Below, piece by piece: positions 17,363 to 26,364 of a DNA stretch of 64,000 nt. The notes below the pieces were generated by a model that made no database searches, was not told the DNA's origin, and was given only the letters and a program-made list of their open reading frames with translations. This stretch comes from UBA7330 sp043554545 (GTDB lineage Bacteria > Bacteroidota > Bacteroidia > Cytophagales > Cyclobacteriaceae): the NCBI GenBank assembly GCA_043554545.1, contig CP121337.1, positions 2,418,001 to 2,482,000 of the forward strand, written 5' to 3'. Both the position numbers and the translations under genes were made by a program. Numbering within the stretch: the stretch's first letter is position 1; each line of letters starts with the position of its first letter.

Positions 17363-18546
17363 CAGGTGATATTGTGTTTTTCGCTCTTTCAAGATGGAAT
17401 GGCCCCTATTCGTCTACTGCAATTTCAATTGCAAAAGAGTTTTCAAAAACCAACCGAATTATCTATATAGACTCACCTTTTAGCTTCAAGGATATACTTA
17501 GTGGCTTTTTTAAAAAAGAAATCTCATCTAATCTTGTCACCCTCCTTTTTGGAATTAACAGATACCGTAATGTTAAAAAATTCTCAAACATTATTCATGT
17601 TGTATCTCCTTTGATAATTCCAATCAACTTTCTTCCTAAAGGAAAGATCTATAACTTCCTATCCAACCTCAATGAGAAGAAATTGAATAATTTCCTAAAA
17701 AAAACAGCAGGAAAATTAAGTATCAAAAAATTCGTCTTCATCAACTGCTTTAATCCATTCTATTTTTCCCAAGTTGAATGCATTGACGCTGAACTCAAAA
17801 TATATTATTGCTTTGACAACATCTCTAAATCACCCTACATTAGTAAACATGGTACGGCTAAGGAGGTAGAACTAATAAAATCTTATGACATCACGTTGAC
17901 TACTTCTGAAAAGTTACTTGAACATGCAGGTGAGTATACAAGTAATAGCTATTGTTTACCAAATGCAGCTGATTACCAACTTTTTCAGCAAAAACCAGGT
18001 GAACGCCCATCTGAATACCCTCAAAAAATCATTTTAGGATATATTGGAAATCTTGACCACCGTATTGATTTGAACTTGTTAAAACATATAGCAGAAAATC
18101 ACCCTGATAAAGCCCTCGTTTTGATCGGGCCAATTACTGATAAATCAATTTACCAAGTATTAAAAAAACACAGCAACGTACTCTTCTTAGGAAAAAAGCA
18201 ACTAGATGAATTGCCTAATTACACAAAGCATTTTAGCTGTGGCCTAATTCCATTCAAAGTCAATGAACTAACTTCCTGTATTTATCCTTTAAAGATAAAC
18301 GAATACCTGGCATGCGGAATCCCAGTGATAACCACAGGTTTTTCTAATGATGTAAAGAAGTTCAAATCAATAGTAGCTATTGAAAATAACTATATATTAT
18401 TTAGTGATTCAATAAACGAGTTAATTACCGAAAACACAGCGAACAAAGTTAAGGAGCGAATTCATGTCTCGTCGAAAAACTCATGGGGACATCGAGTAAG
18501 CGAATTAAAAAAGCTCATTAAACTTCATCACACAAATTCTATCTGA
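17344..18546 (+). CDS. glycosyltransferase, GT4/GT1-like (GT-B fold)
   Basis: 400 residues, soluble. The N-half has the Rossmann start 'GDIVFFALSRWNGPYSS', and the C-half the nucleotide-sugar region: 'ILGYIGNLDHRIDLNLL' (~235-250), 'ALVLIGPI', 'VLFLGKKQLDELPNYTKHFSC' elements, and 'PLKINEYLACGIPVITT' (~320-337), the E-x7-E-like donor motif with Glu in 'NEYLACG'. This layout matches TuaH-like teichuronic or exopolysaccharide glycosyltransferases. It overlaps the methyltransferase by 19 bp and meets the flippase gene tail-to-tail with an 8-bp overlap. The sugar transferred is unknown. Confidence 0.83.
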   Translation: MEKKQIAGDIVFFALSRWNGPYSSTAISIAKEFSKTNRIIYIDSPFSFKDILSGFFKKEISSNLVTLLFGINRYRNVKKFSNIIHVVSPLIIPINFLPKGKIYNFLSNLNEKKLNNFLKKTAGKLSIKKFVFINCFNPFYFSQVECIDAELKIYYCFDNISKSPYISKHGTAKEVELIKSYDITLTTSEKLLEHAGEYTSNSYCLPNAADYQLFQQKPGERPSEYPQKIILGYIGNLDHRIDLNLLKHIAENHPDKALVLIGPITDKSIYQVLKKHSNVLFLGKKQLDELPNYTKHFSCGLIPFKVNELTSCIYPLKINEYLACGIPVITTGFSNDVKKFKSIVAIENNYILFSDSINELITENTANKVKERIHVSSKNSWGHRVSELKKLIKLHHTNSI

Positions 18547-19870
18547 TTTTGTTCTTAAGCGAAACAAAAATCAATTTGTACGAACTAAAAATGTTTTCAA
18601 AAACTCGCCAGGTTTTTACCTTAAGCATATTATTAAGAATTATTTGCGTGACAATCCAGCTAATGAAAAATGTTGTCAATGTGCCCATAGCCGCTCCAAT
18701 GATTCCGAAGTAATAAATATAAATCACGTTACTTATTGCATTTAAGCCTGCAACTGATAAAGTATATATAAAATTATATTTAGGCAAATTGAGTGCATCC
18801 CAAATAGAACCGGTCTGCCTTGTAAAAGGAATAATCAAAGTAATCAATACCAATACCCTAAGAATGGGAACCCCATCCAGATAATCAGTTCCAGCTACTA
18901 CTGAAATGATAAAATCAGGAAAAAGCAAGACAAAAAAAGTAAATGGGATAACCATTGCGAGAATAGATCCGGTTGCCTTTTCATACAAATTTCTCAAACC
19001 TGGAATTCCTTCTTTGGTTGCGGCAGTTTGAGTGCTCTTTGGAAAAACAATTTGGCCTACGGCTGAAGTTGGAACATCAACCAACATGGTGATCCTCGCA
19101 CAAGTATTATATACTGCTACTGCAGAACTACCAATGAAATAACCAAGCATTAATTGGTCAATACTGCTTAGAAGCTTGCCGCTAATATTTGTACCCACAA
19201 CATATTTCCCATAATGAAAAAGAGTATTCATCCATTTACGATTTATTTCTCGGGAAAAATTCAAATACTTTAAAGAGAAAAAGAAAGAAACCAGTATTGA
19301 CACAAAGGCACCAAGTGATTGAAAAAGCACCAAGGTGGTAAGTTGCAGGTTTACATTATTTACAAATGACACCAGAATACACGTGAAAAATATCCCTTGT
19401 TTTGAAAATGAAGAGAAAAATAATCCTTTAAAATCAAAATTAGCTTGTTGAATAAATTCTAATTGGGAAACTGGTATTAATAGTACAGAAACTATTGAAT
19501 AGAAATAAAATAAACTTGACAATTGATCAGTTTGGTAAATCTTATCGAACAAAGGTCCGATCAAAACAAGCACTATTGTCAATCCCAATGTAATAATACA
19601 ATTGAGTATAAAAGATGCTGTATTGATTAATGAATGCTCACCAATCTCCGTGGTCGTTAAATTTCTGATTAGTGCATTTTGAATCAATCCATTTCTAGCT
19701 ACTTCAGCGAGTGCTGTAATTGAAAAGAATATCGTCCAAATACCCACATCTGATTTTGGTAGGAACCTTACAAGGATGAAGAAACTACCAAACCCAAAAA
19801 TAATGAGTGAAAACCTTTGCAATAAAGTTAATATTCCAGATTTAAACCAGTAGGAAGAGAAGAAGGACAC
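18539..19870 (-). CDS. Wzx-like polysaccharide flippase (MATE/MOP superfamily)
   Basis: 443 residues with about 12-14 membrane spans across the whole length. The N-terminus 'FKSGILTLLQRFSLIIFGFGSF' and 'VRFLPKSDVGIWTIFF' are typical of the oligosaccharide flippase/Polysacc_synt family, as is the central 'SIDQLMLGYFIGSSAVAVYN' and the 'GIIGAAMGTLTTFF' repeat near the C-terminus. The product moves lipid-linked oligosaccharide across the inner membrane for assembly by the Wzy-like and Wzc-like proteins encoded nearby. It lies 79 bp downstream of the Wzc-like gene in the same orientation and may share its transcript. Confidence 0.88.
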   Translation of the reverse strand: MSFFSSYWFKSGILTLLQRFSLIIFGFGSFFILVRFLPKSDVGIWTIFFSITALAEVARNGLIQNALIRNLTTTEIGEHSLINTASFILNCIITLGLTIVLVLIGPLFDKIYQTDQLSSLFYFYSIVSVLLIPVSQLEFIQQANFDFKGLFFSSFSKQGIFFTCILVSFVNNVNLQLTTLVLFQSLGAFVSILVSFFFSLKYLNFSREINRKWMNTLFHYGKYVVGTNISGKLLSSIDQLMLGYFIGSSAVAVYNTCARITMLVDVPTSAVGQIVFPKSTQTAATKEGIPGLRNLYEKATGSILAMVIPFTFFVLLFPDFIISVVAGTDYLDGVPILRVLVLITLIIPFTRQTGSIWDALNLPKYNFIYTLSVAGLNAISNVIYIYYFGIIGAAMGTLTTFFISWIVTQIILNNMLKVKTWRVFENIFSSYKLIFVSLKNKIR

Positions 19871-19949
19871 TATAATTTAATGTTTGCTATTTATTGATAT
19901 ACTCAGAAATACGCTACTGCCAGAATTAAACTTTGCTTATCTAACCTTT

Positions 19950-22139
19950 TCAACTTTTATCTAGATTTTCAATTTTTACTTTATTCAAAATAGCACCTAC
20001 AAATTTTTCATTGAGACCTACTAGAAATTTAATGGATTCTTTATCTCGTTGTCCTACTGTATTCTGAGCATCAAAAACCAATAAAATTTTATCTGAAAAT
20101 TCAGATAATTCATAAGTATCAGAATAATCATTTAATGACGGTCCCTCAATAAAGATGTAATCATATTGAAGTGATACATTCTTAACCATAGTATAGAAAT
20201 TCTTTCCTGCTAAGATTTCTGAAGGTGAACCATGGCCTCCATTGTTACGAATTAAAAATATGTTTTTATTATCAGTGAAAGTAACTGGTGCTTTCTCAAA
20301 AATATTATCTATTTTTCTATCTTCCCCCTTAATCTCTTTTGGGTTCTTTTTAGGGTTTTTATCTGTTTTACTTGGATTTGAAAGTGTATTATTCCTAAAG
20401 TTCGTATCAATAATTAAGACCTTCTTGTCAATTAATCCTAATGATGATGTCAATGCCTTGATAGTAAATGATTTGCCTTCATTTTCATTTAAACTTGTTA
20501 CCAGTATTATCTTTCCAGTTTGTGAAGTTATCTCAAAACGCAACTTTCTTAATGAATGTACCAGAGTATCCTTTTCTGTGTTTTGCTTGTCTGAATGTTT
20601 GAAAAGACTTCCGAAATCAATTGTCTTACTACCTAAATTATTAATAATTCCAATCAATTTCAGTCCAACTGTTCTTTCAAACCTTGCCGTTGTTTTAATC
20701 CTAAGATCGATATATTCTATAAATATGATAACAAACGTGCATAGAGCAAACCCCATAACCCCCGATAGGGCTGTCTTTAATAAAAGTTTTGCCGATTCTC
20801 TTCTAATAGCAGGTTGACCTTTGAGAATTTGTTCAATCGCATCATTTCCCACCAATGAAGCATTTTTGGCAAAATTCAATTTGTTCTGAGCATCCAGATA
20901 TTCCTGTGAAGCTATGTCCAACTCTCTTTGCAAGGATGAAATTGTCGCCTCTTTTCCTGCGAAAACAGCTACTCCTGTCCTGAGACTTCTCAGCTTGGAA
21001 GAAATAGATTCTAATCTTTTCTCAGCAATTTGAATGTCTACTTCAAGCCTACTCTTTTCATTTTGTAATTCTTCTCTCTGCTTAATTTCATTTCCAAGAA
21101 CAGCCCTTTTCGAATACAATTGGTTTAACTGATTATTAAGAATCCCCAAAGAATCAGCAAGTACGGAGTTTCTGGAACCTCCATCCTGATACCGTTTATT
21201 CTTTTGAGCTATCTCACTTTTCAGTTGATTGATTTGGCTTGTCAAATCTTCATTGGTAATAGATGACGCACTACCCCTCAGTCTATCATTAAGTAAATCC
21301 AATGAAAATCGAAGACTACTTAAGTCATACTCCTCTTGTTCTACTAAGGCTTCATATTCTTTTATCTGATTAATTTTCGCCTCAGATTCTACATCGAAAT
21401 TGAGAAACTGATTGCTTGATTTATAACTTTTAAGTCTTGTGGAAATTTCATCCAGATCTTGTTTCTTTCTGTACGCCAATTTTTCAAAGAAAAGTACAGA
21501 TTCCGAAGTTCTCTCAGAATTGATCGTGTTATTATACCTAATGTACTCTGTAGATAATGTGTTGACTAAAAATGCACTTAAAAACGGATGTTCTGTTACA
21601 CCAGATATCGTAACATAATCAGTATAGTTAATCCTTCTTATGGATAAATAAGACCTAATTGAGGCATCATCATATTCATATTCTTTTAATAACTCCAGAA
21701 TCTCAACTTCATTTTCATCAAAAGAACTCAGAATTTCAATATTTGATATTTTACTACTTAATATATTTATTATTTCTTTTGTCTTGGCTTCATCTAACTT
21801 AAATTCACTCTTAAGTTCAGCTCCTAATTGTCGAAATGGTTGTTCATTACTCAAATCATGGATTAACAGATGATATGAAAGAATTCCAATAATTAGCGGT
21901 GAATTTATTTGCTCAATCAAATTATTAAACTTAGCATCTGCCTCTCTTATATTAAAGGATTCTGCACCAAGTTCAATACTTCCCTTAATTGTAAACCCTG
22001 TTGAAAGCTGGGCTGTAGATTTATACTGGTCAGGTGCCTTTATCGTATAAAAAGCAGTAACTGCAGCAGCAAAAAATGTAACGCCAAATATTAGCCAGAA
22101 TCTTTTTAATAAAGTCTTTATTAGATATAATATATCCAT
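19950..22139 (-). CDS. Wzc/GumC-like polysaccharide co-polymerase with degraded tyrosine-kinase domain
   Basis: 729 residues: membrane span 1 (~13-31), a long periplasmic coiled-coil region (~200-430, many 'LR', 'EEL', 'KLR' heptads), membrane span 2 (~455-478), then a cytoplasmic ATPase domain. The P-loop reads 'NENEGKSF' (~550-558) where BY-kinases have a GEGKST-type loop. Walker A' is 'LIIDTNFRN' and Walker B 'YIFIEGPS'. The C-terminus ends 'KVKIENLDKS' with no tyrosine cluster. It therefore probably controls chain length without the usual autophosphorylation switch. It faces the beta-helix protein gene across a 372-bp promoter region. Confidence 0.87.
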   Translation of the reverse strand: MDILYLIKTLLKRFWLIFGVTFFAAAVTAFYTIKAPDQYKSTAQLSTGFTIKGSIELGAESFNIREADAKFNNLIEQINSPLIIGILSYHLLIHDLSNEQPFRQLGAELKSEFKLDEAKTKEIINILSSKISNIEILSSFDENEVEILELLKEYEYDDASIRSYLSIRRINYTDYVTISGVTEHPFLSAFLVNTLSTEYIRYNNTINSERTSESVLFFEKLAYRKKQDLDEISTRLKSYKSSNQFLNFDVESEAKINQIKEYEALVEQEEYDLSSLRFSLDLLNDRLRGSASSITNEDLTSQINQLKSEIAQKNKRYQDGGSRNSVLADSLGILNNQLNQLYSKRAVLGNEIKQREELQNEKSRLEVDIQIAEKRLESISSKLRSLRTGVAVFAGKEATISSLQRELDIASQEYLDAQNKLNFAKNASLVGNDAIEQILKGQPAIRRESAKLLLKTALSGVMGFALCTFVIIFIEYIDLRIKTTARFERTVGLKLIGIINNLGSKTIDFGSLFKHSDKQNTEKDTLVHSLRKLRFEITSQTGKIILVTSLNENEGKSFTIKALTSSLGLIDKKVLIIDTNFRNNTLSNPSKTDKNPKKNPKEIKGEDRKIDNIFEKAPVTFTDNKNIFLIRNNGGHGSPSEILAGKNFYTMVKNVSLQYDYIFIEGPSLNDYSDTYELSEFSDKILLVFDAQNTVGQRDKESIKFLVGLNEKFVGAILNKVKIENLDKS

Positions 22140-22156
22140 TTACTAGCGGTTTGTGT

Positions 22157-22164
22157 CAAAATTA
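22157..22164 (-). promoter_or_regulatory. candidate -7 box for the Wzc-like gene
   Basis: TAATTTTG on the minus strand fits the Bacteroidota -7 consensus TAnnTTTG and lies 18 bp upstream of the ATG. No convincing -33 TTTG is present at the expected spacing, so this is a weak call. Confidence 0.25.
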
Positions 22165-22443
22165 ACGAAACTGATCATTATTTGAAGTAGACTCTTTAAT
22201 AATTAGATTTTTTCTCTATTGGGGAATATGATAACTTCCATAGCAATTGTGCCTTAAAATTCAGCAATGAATTTTCTCCTTGATCTCTTATATGGTCAGC
22301 GTTAATTTAATGGTTTCTTATTTAACTATAGCCGTGGCCCGACTTTCAGGAGTATTACAGTTTTCTGCGAGTTTATTTAGAACATTACTTTCAACACTTT
22401 TATCTAAATGTAAATGATGGACAATCTATAGCATTAACTGAAA

Positions 22444-22451
22444 TAATTTTG
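22444..22451 (+). promoter_or_regulatory. candidate -7 box for the beta-helix T9SS protein gene
   Basis: TAATTTTG on the plus strand, 60 bp before the ATG at 22512, fits TAnnTTTG and is identical to the box on the opposite strand of this region. The -33 element is not recognisable. Confidence 0.25.
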
Positions 22452-22511
22452 TTTTATTTGTTAGTTAAAGTAGATTATAACGAAAAATACCTGACCTAAA
22501 TTTTCCGGACA

Positions 22512-24545
22512 ATGACCAATTATAGACTTATATTTTTATGTATATCAATTTTCTCCAGTGTGATTGCTTATTCGCAAGATTGTGGATGTGATGTAACCTT
22601 TTCCAAAGATGATGATAATGGAGGATTAAATATACTTAACGGACAAAGTGCACCTTACAATACAATACCTGCAGGTGGCACCCTATGTGTACAGGCAGGA
22701 GACTATCAAGGTATTCGATTCACCAATTTCAAAGGTGCTGACGGTGAACCTATTACAATTAAAAACTGCGGAGGTATGGTGACCGTTCATGACGGACTTC
22801 TGATTTTAGGAAGCCAATATGTCAAACTCTCTGGAAACGGCCACGATGGAACAAAATATGGTTTTACCGTTCTGGAATCTAATGGTACAGGTGTAGAATT
22901 AAAAGAACTCACTTCGGACGTTGAAGTTGAATATGTGGAAATCGGCAATGTTGGTTTTGCCGGTATAATGGCAAAAACTGACCCACAATGTGATCAACCT
23001 GAGACATGGCGGGAAAACTTCACTTTCAGAAACTTATTAGTTCATGACAATTATATTCATAATACACATGGTGAGGGAATTTATATAGGTTATACTTCAG
23101 GAAATAAGACATGTACTGGTTCTACATCTCCCGGAGAACTTGTAGCACACTATTTTTCTAATGTTCAGATATACAACAATATTATTGAAGATACAGGATG
23201 GGATGGCTTCCAACTCAATCTCGCTTATGAAGATGTAGCAGTCTATAATAATTCTGTGCACGGATATGGAATTGAACAAGCTTCCTCACAAAATTTCGGG
23301 TGGTCAATTGGAGGGGGCACTCGAGGTAGGTTTTATAACAATATTATAATCCAAAAAGATGAATATAAGATTGTTTCAGACAATAGAGACGACTTATCAT
23401 CTAGTGGTGCACAAATTATCTCTACAAATGATACCTACTTTTATAATAACATAATTTTGAACTCAGAGAGACACGGCTTATTTATTCATAATAGAACTGC
23501 TCGAGAAAATCTTGATTTCAATGAAGGATATTATTTTATAAATAATACTATTGTTGGTGCAGGAATATCTTGTATTTTTCTAAACACTCAGACACAAGGA
23601 TCATCTGACGAAAAACATGATTGGATAAGGGAATTCAGTAATAATCTTTTGGTGGCTCCAGGTATTGAATATGAAAACATTAATTTCTGGAAAGATATTA
23701 ATGAAAACTACATAGACTACAATTCTCTAAGTATGAGAGATGCTTCAGCAGACTTTATATCAAATAACCTCTACATTAAAAATATTGAAGATGTAGATTT
23801 TACTAATCCCTCAGATATTAATCAAGATGCTTTAGATTATAAAATTCTAGAAACATCTGACGCTGTAGATGGAGGTTTGGATGTTTCATCCAGTCTTGGT
23901 ATCAGCATCGATTTTGGTGGCTTTTCGAGACCAGTCGGGTCTGGGTTTGATATAGGCGCATGGGAATTTGGAGCTAGTAACATTGCTCCTATTGTAAATT
24001 CCTTTGAGCCATTTGAAGTGGAGGGTACTGATGTTCCTTTCGAATTAGATGGATCTAGCTCAAGCGATCCAGATGGTACAATTGCATCCTATACATGGGA
24101 AATGATTGAAGGCCCTTCTGCAGCAACTATTGAAAACAATACTTCTGCAAAGGCTACAGTAACTGAATTTACTGATGGAGAATACCTATTTAAATTGACA
24201 GTTACGGATAACGATGGAGGAAGTAGTTCAAGTACAATTGCAGTTACTGTTATTAAGGTACTGGGCTTGAATGAAAATCCTGGAAATAATTTGATCAAGA
24301 TGATTTATCCAAATCCTTCTATAAATGGCGTTATTACATTTAATTTGGAATTTGATAGAAAGACAACTGCCTCAATAAACATTTATGATTTGAGCGGCAA
24401 GAGAATTGAAACAATTAAAAAAAATACAGTATTCATCCCTGGAATGCATGAATATAGGTGGCAACCTCCAATTAAATCTAAGACATACATACTTTCAGTT
24501 GAGGGTAAAGAGATAACTGGGAGTAAACTTTTCATTGTAAAATAA
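22512..24545 (+). CDS. secreted right-handed beta-helix protein with PKD domain and T9SS sorting signal
   Basis: 677 residues. Signal peptide 1-22 ('FSSVIAYSQ'). Residues ~50-400 show repeated short strands with 'IYNNIIEDTGWDG', 'VAVYNNSVHGYG' and 'FINNTIVGAG', the N-ladder pattern of right-handed parallel beta-helix proteins such as polysaccharide lyases. A PKD-like domain follows (~495-580; 'DGSSSSDPDG', 'LTVTDNDGG'), then a type A T9SS C-terminal domain ('MIYPNPSING', 'IYDLSGKRIE'). It is probably an extracellular polysaccharide-binding or -cleaving protein acting on the glycan made here; no catalytic residues can be assigned. A terminator hairpin lies 25 bp downstream. Confidence 0.88.
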   Translation: MTNYRLIFLCISIFSSVIAYSQDCGCDVTFSKDDDNGGLNILNGQSAPYNTIPAGGTLCVQAGDYQGIRFTNFKGADGEPITIKNCGGMVTVHDGLLILGSQYVKLSGNGHDGTKYGFTVLESNGTGVELKELTSDVEVEYVEIGNVGFAGIMAKTDPQCDQPETWRENFTFRNLLVHDNYIHNTHGEGIYIGYTSGNKTCTGSTSPGELVAHYFSNVQIYNNIIEDTGWDGFQLNLAYEDVAVYNNSVHGYGIEQASSQNFGWSIGGGTRGRFYNNIIIQKDEYKIVSDNRDDLSSSGAQIISTNDTYFYNNIILNSERHGLFIHNRTARENLDFNEGYYFINNTIVGAGISCIFLNTQTQGSSDEKHDWIREFSNNLLVAPGIEYENINFWKDINENYIDYNSLSMRDASADFISNNLYIKNIEDVDFTNPSDINQDALDYKILETSDAVDGGLDVSSSLGISIDFGGFSRPVGSGFDIGAWEFGASNIAPIVNSFEPFEVEGTDVPFELDGSSSSDPDGTIASYTWEMIEGPSAATIENNTSAKATVTEFTDGEYLFKLTVTDNDGGSSSSTIAVTVIKVLGLNENPGNNLIKMIYPNPSINGVITFNLEFDRKTTASINIYDLSGKRIETIKKNTVFIPGMHEYRWQPPIKSKTYILSVEGKEITGSKLFIVK

Positions 24546-24570
24546 ATATTCAGAAGTAACAAATCAGATT

Positions 24571-24599
24571 AAAAAGTCCATCACATCGATGGACTTTTT
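24571..24599 (+). terminator. rho-independent terminator after the beta-helix gene
   Basis: A perfect 12-bp inverted repeat (AAAAAGTCCATC / GATGGACTTTTT) with a 5-nt loop, ending in a T-run. It separates the beta-helix gene from the HAD/GT2 pair. The A-run on the left makes it potentially bidirectional. Confidence 0.85.
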
Positions 24600-24611
24600 G
24601 ATTATGCATGC

Positions 24612-25205
24612 ATGGGAAAACTAGTACTATTTGATTTTGATGGAACAATAACAAAGTCGGATTCATTGTTTGATTTTGCTAAGTTTTATTTCGGTCCTTT
24701 TAGCTTCTACATCAAACTTTTGAAACTTACTCCATCTCTATTATTAACCTTTTTGAAGTTTATACCCAATTGGAAAGGCAAAGAGTATTTTTTAACTGAA
24801 TTTTACAAGGGTATACCAATCAAAACATTTAATCAATATTGTGAAAACTATTGCAATGCAAGGTTGAAAGATATCCTTAATCCAAAATCAGTATCATCAA
24901 TAGATCAATATAAAGAAGAGAAAGCTACGGTTGTGATCGTTTCAGCCTCACCAGCTAATTGGATCCAACCATGGGCAAATCAGTATGGCATTCAGGTCAT
25001 TGCGACACAACTAGCAATAAGAGAAGGAAAATTGACCGGTAGAATTAAAGGAAAAAATTGCCATGGTATGGAAAAGGTAATCCGAATAAAGGAAATGTTT
25101 GATTTAGCTGATTTCCAGGAGATAATAGCCTATGGAGACAGTAAAGGTGATTTAGAGATGCTGGATCTTGCTTCTACCAGTCATTATAAACCATTTCGAT
25201 CATGA
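24612..25205 (+). CDS. HAD-IB family phosphatase
   Basis: 197 residues. HAD motif I 'FDFDGTITKSDSL' (residues ~7-19) has the nucleophile Asp and acid/base Asp; motif II is the Ser in 'VVIVSASPANW' (~100-110); the motif III Lys lies in 'GKNCHGMEKV'; motif IV is 'IAYGDSKGDLEML' (~175-187). This is the SerB-like HAD-IB architecture, used by phosphoserine and other small-molecule phosphatases. Its stop overlaps the next glycosyltransferase start (ATGA), so it is translationally coupled and may dephosphorylate a sugar or lipid phosphate in the same pathway. Confidence 0.85.
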   Translation: MGKLVLFDFDGTITKSDSLFDFAKFYFGPFSFYIKLLKLTPSLLLTFLKFIPNWKGKEYFLTEFYKGIPIKTFNQYCENYCNARLKDILNPKSVSSIDQYKEEKATVVIVSASPANWIQPWANQYGIQVIATQLAIREGKLTGRIKGKNCHGMEKVIRIKEMFDLADFQEIIAYGDSKGDLEMLDLASTSHYKPFRS

Positions 25206-26362
25206 TACCCATTTTTTGGACACTGCTATTTATTATACTTTATACCTACATCGGGTATGGGTTGTTAATCTATTGTTTAGTTAAGGCATTAGGGAAGAAG
25301 TTTTCGTTAGAAAGCTTAAAATCCGATGATGAATGGCCAAATATTACCCATCTGATTGCCGCTTATAACGAAGAATCAGATATCGAGCAAAAAATCATTA
25401 ATTCTCTGGAACTTGAATACCCATCAAACCTATATCAAGTATGGGTTGTTACGGATGGGTCGACTGATAAAACAAAGGAGATCGTCCTGAAATATCCTCA
25501 GGTCAGACTATTCCATGAAGATGAGCGTAAAGGGAAAATTAATGCTGTGAACCGGGTAATGCCCTTGGTTGATTCTGAAATCACAATTTACTCAGACGCA
25601 AATACAACTATAAATAAATCTGCTCTCTACAGCATTGTCAGACATTATGAGAATCCAGCTGTTGGAGGAGTTTCTGGAGAGAAACGGGTGATCATGGAAA
25701 AATCAGAAGAAGCCACTTCTTCCGGAGAAGGGATCTATTGGAAATATGAGTCCTTCCTGAAACGATTTGATTACTACCTCTATACAGTCGTAGGGGCCGC
25801 AGGTGAGCTTTTTTCTATTAAAACCAAACTGTATCAGCATGTTCCAAAGGACACATTAATTGAGGATTTTTTTCTGACACTAGCCATCGCAAAAAATGGC
25901 TATCGTATTGCTTATGAACCAGAAGCATATGCCATCGAAAAATCTTCAGCCTCTATCAAAGAAGAATCAAAGCGAAAGATTCGTATATCTGCTGGCGGCC
26001 TCCAGGCTATTTGGAGACTACGATCACTCTTCAATATTTTTAAATATGGCTGGCTTAGTTTTCAGTTCATTTCACACCGGGTCCTCAGGTGGACCTTAGC
26101 CCCATTGGCTCTCCCTGCTTTATACATTGTAAATATTTTCCTCCTAAATGATTTACCATTCAAAGTAATCTTTGTCCTTCAAAATATTTTCTATCTATTG
26201 GCTCTTGTTGGGTGGGCATTACAACAGAGAAAAATCAAGGTAAAAATATTGTTTGTACCCTACTATTTCGTCTTCATGAACCTCTCAGTATACTTGGGTT
26301 TTTTTAGAATCATTCTGGGAAAACAGTCTGTGATTTGGGAGAGAGCTGCCAGAAAGCAATAA
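25202..26362 (+). CDS. membrane glycosyltransferase family 2 protein
   Basis: 386 residues. One N-terminal span (~4-22), a GT-A catalytic domain (~48-265) and three to four C-terminal spans (~290-375). Visible motifs: 'HLIAAYNEE' at the first strand, 'WVVTDGSTDKT', 'IYSDANTTI' (the metal-binding DxD equivalent), and 'IEDFFLTLAIAKNGYRIAYEP' elements with the catalytic 'ED'. The usual QxxRW is replaced by 'RISAGGLQAIWR'. This is the processive-synthase-like branch of GT2 (HasA/IcaA-like topology). It is coupled to the HAD gene by a 4-bp overlap and ends 2 bp from the convergent GtrB-like gene. Confidence 0.88.
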   Translation: MIPIFWTLLFIILYTYIGYGLLIYCLVKALGKKFSLESLKSDDEWPNITHLIAAYNEESDIEQKIINSLELEYPSNLYQVWVVTDGSTDKTKEIVLKYPQVRLFHEDERKGKINAVNRVMPLVDSEITIYSDANTTINKSALYSIVRHYENPAVGGVSGEKRVIMEKSEEATSSGEGIYWKYESFLKRFDYYLYTVVGAAGELFSIKTKLYQHVPKDTLIEDFFLTLAIAKNGYRIAYEPEAYAIEKSSASIKEESKRKIRISAGGLQAIWRLRSLFNIFKYGWLSFQFISHRVLRWTLAPLALPALYIVNIFLLNDLPFKVIFVLQNIFYLLALVGWALQQRKIKVKILFVPYYFVFMNLSVYLGFFRIILGKQSVIWERAARKQ

Positions 26363-26364
26363 AC

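Larger units (their letters stand above)
22140..22511. other. 372-bp divergent intergenic region
   Basis: AT-rich DNA between the Wzc-like gene (minus) and the beta-helix protein gene (plus). No credible coding frame, RNA gene or terminator was found. Both flanks carry the same -7-like octamer, TAATTTTG (22157-22164 on minus, 22444-22451 on plus). A more GC-rich patch near 22330-22370 ('gccgtggcccgac') has no recognised match. Confidence 0.6.
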
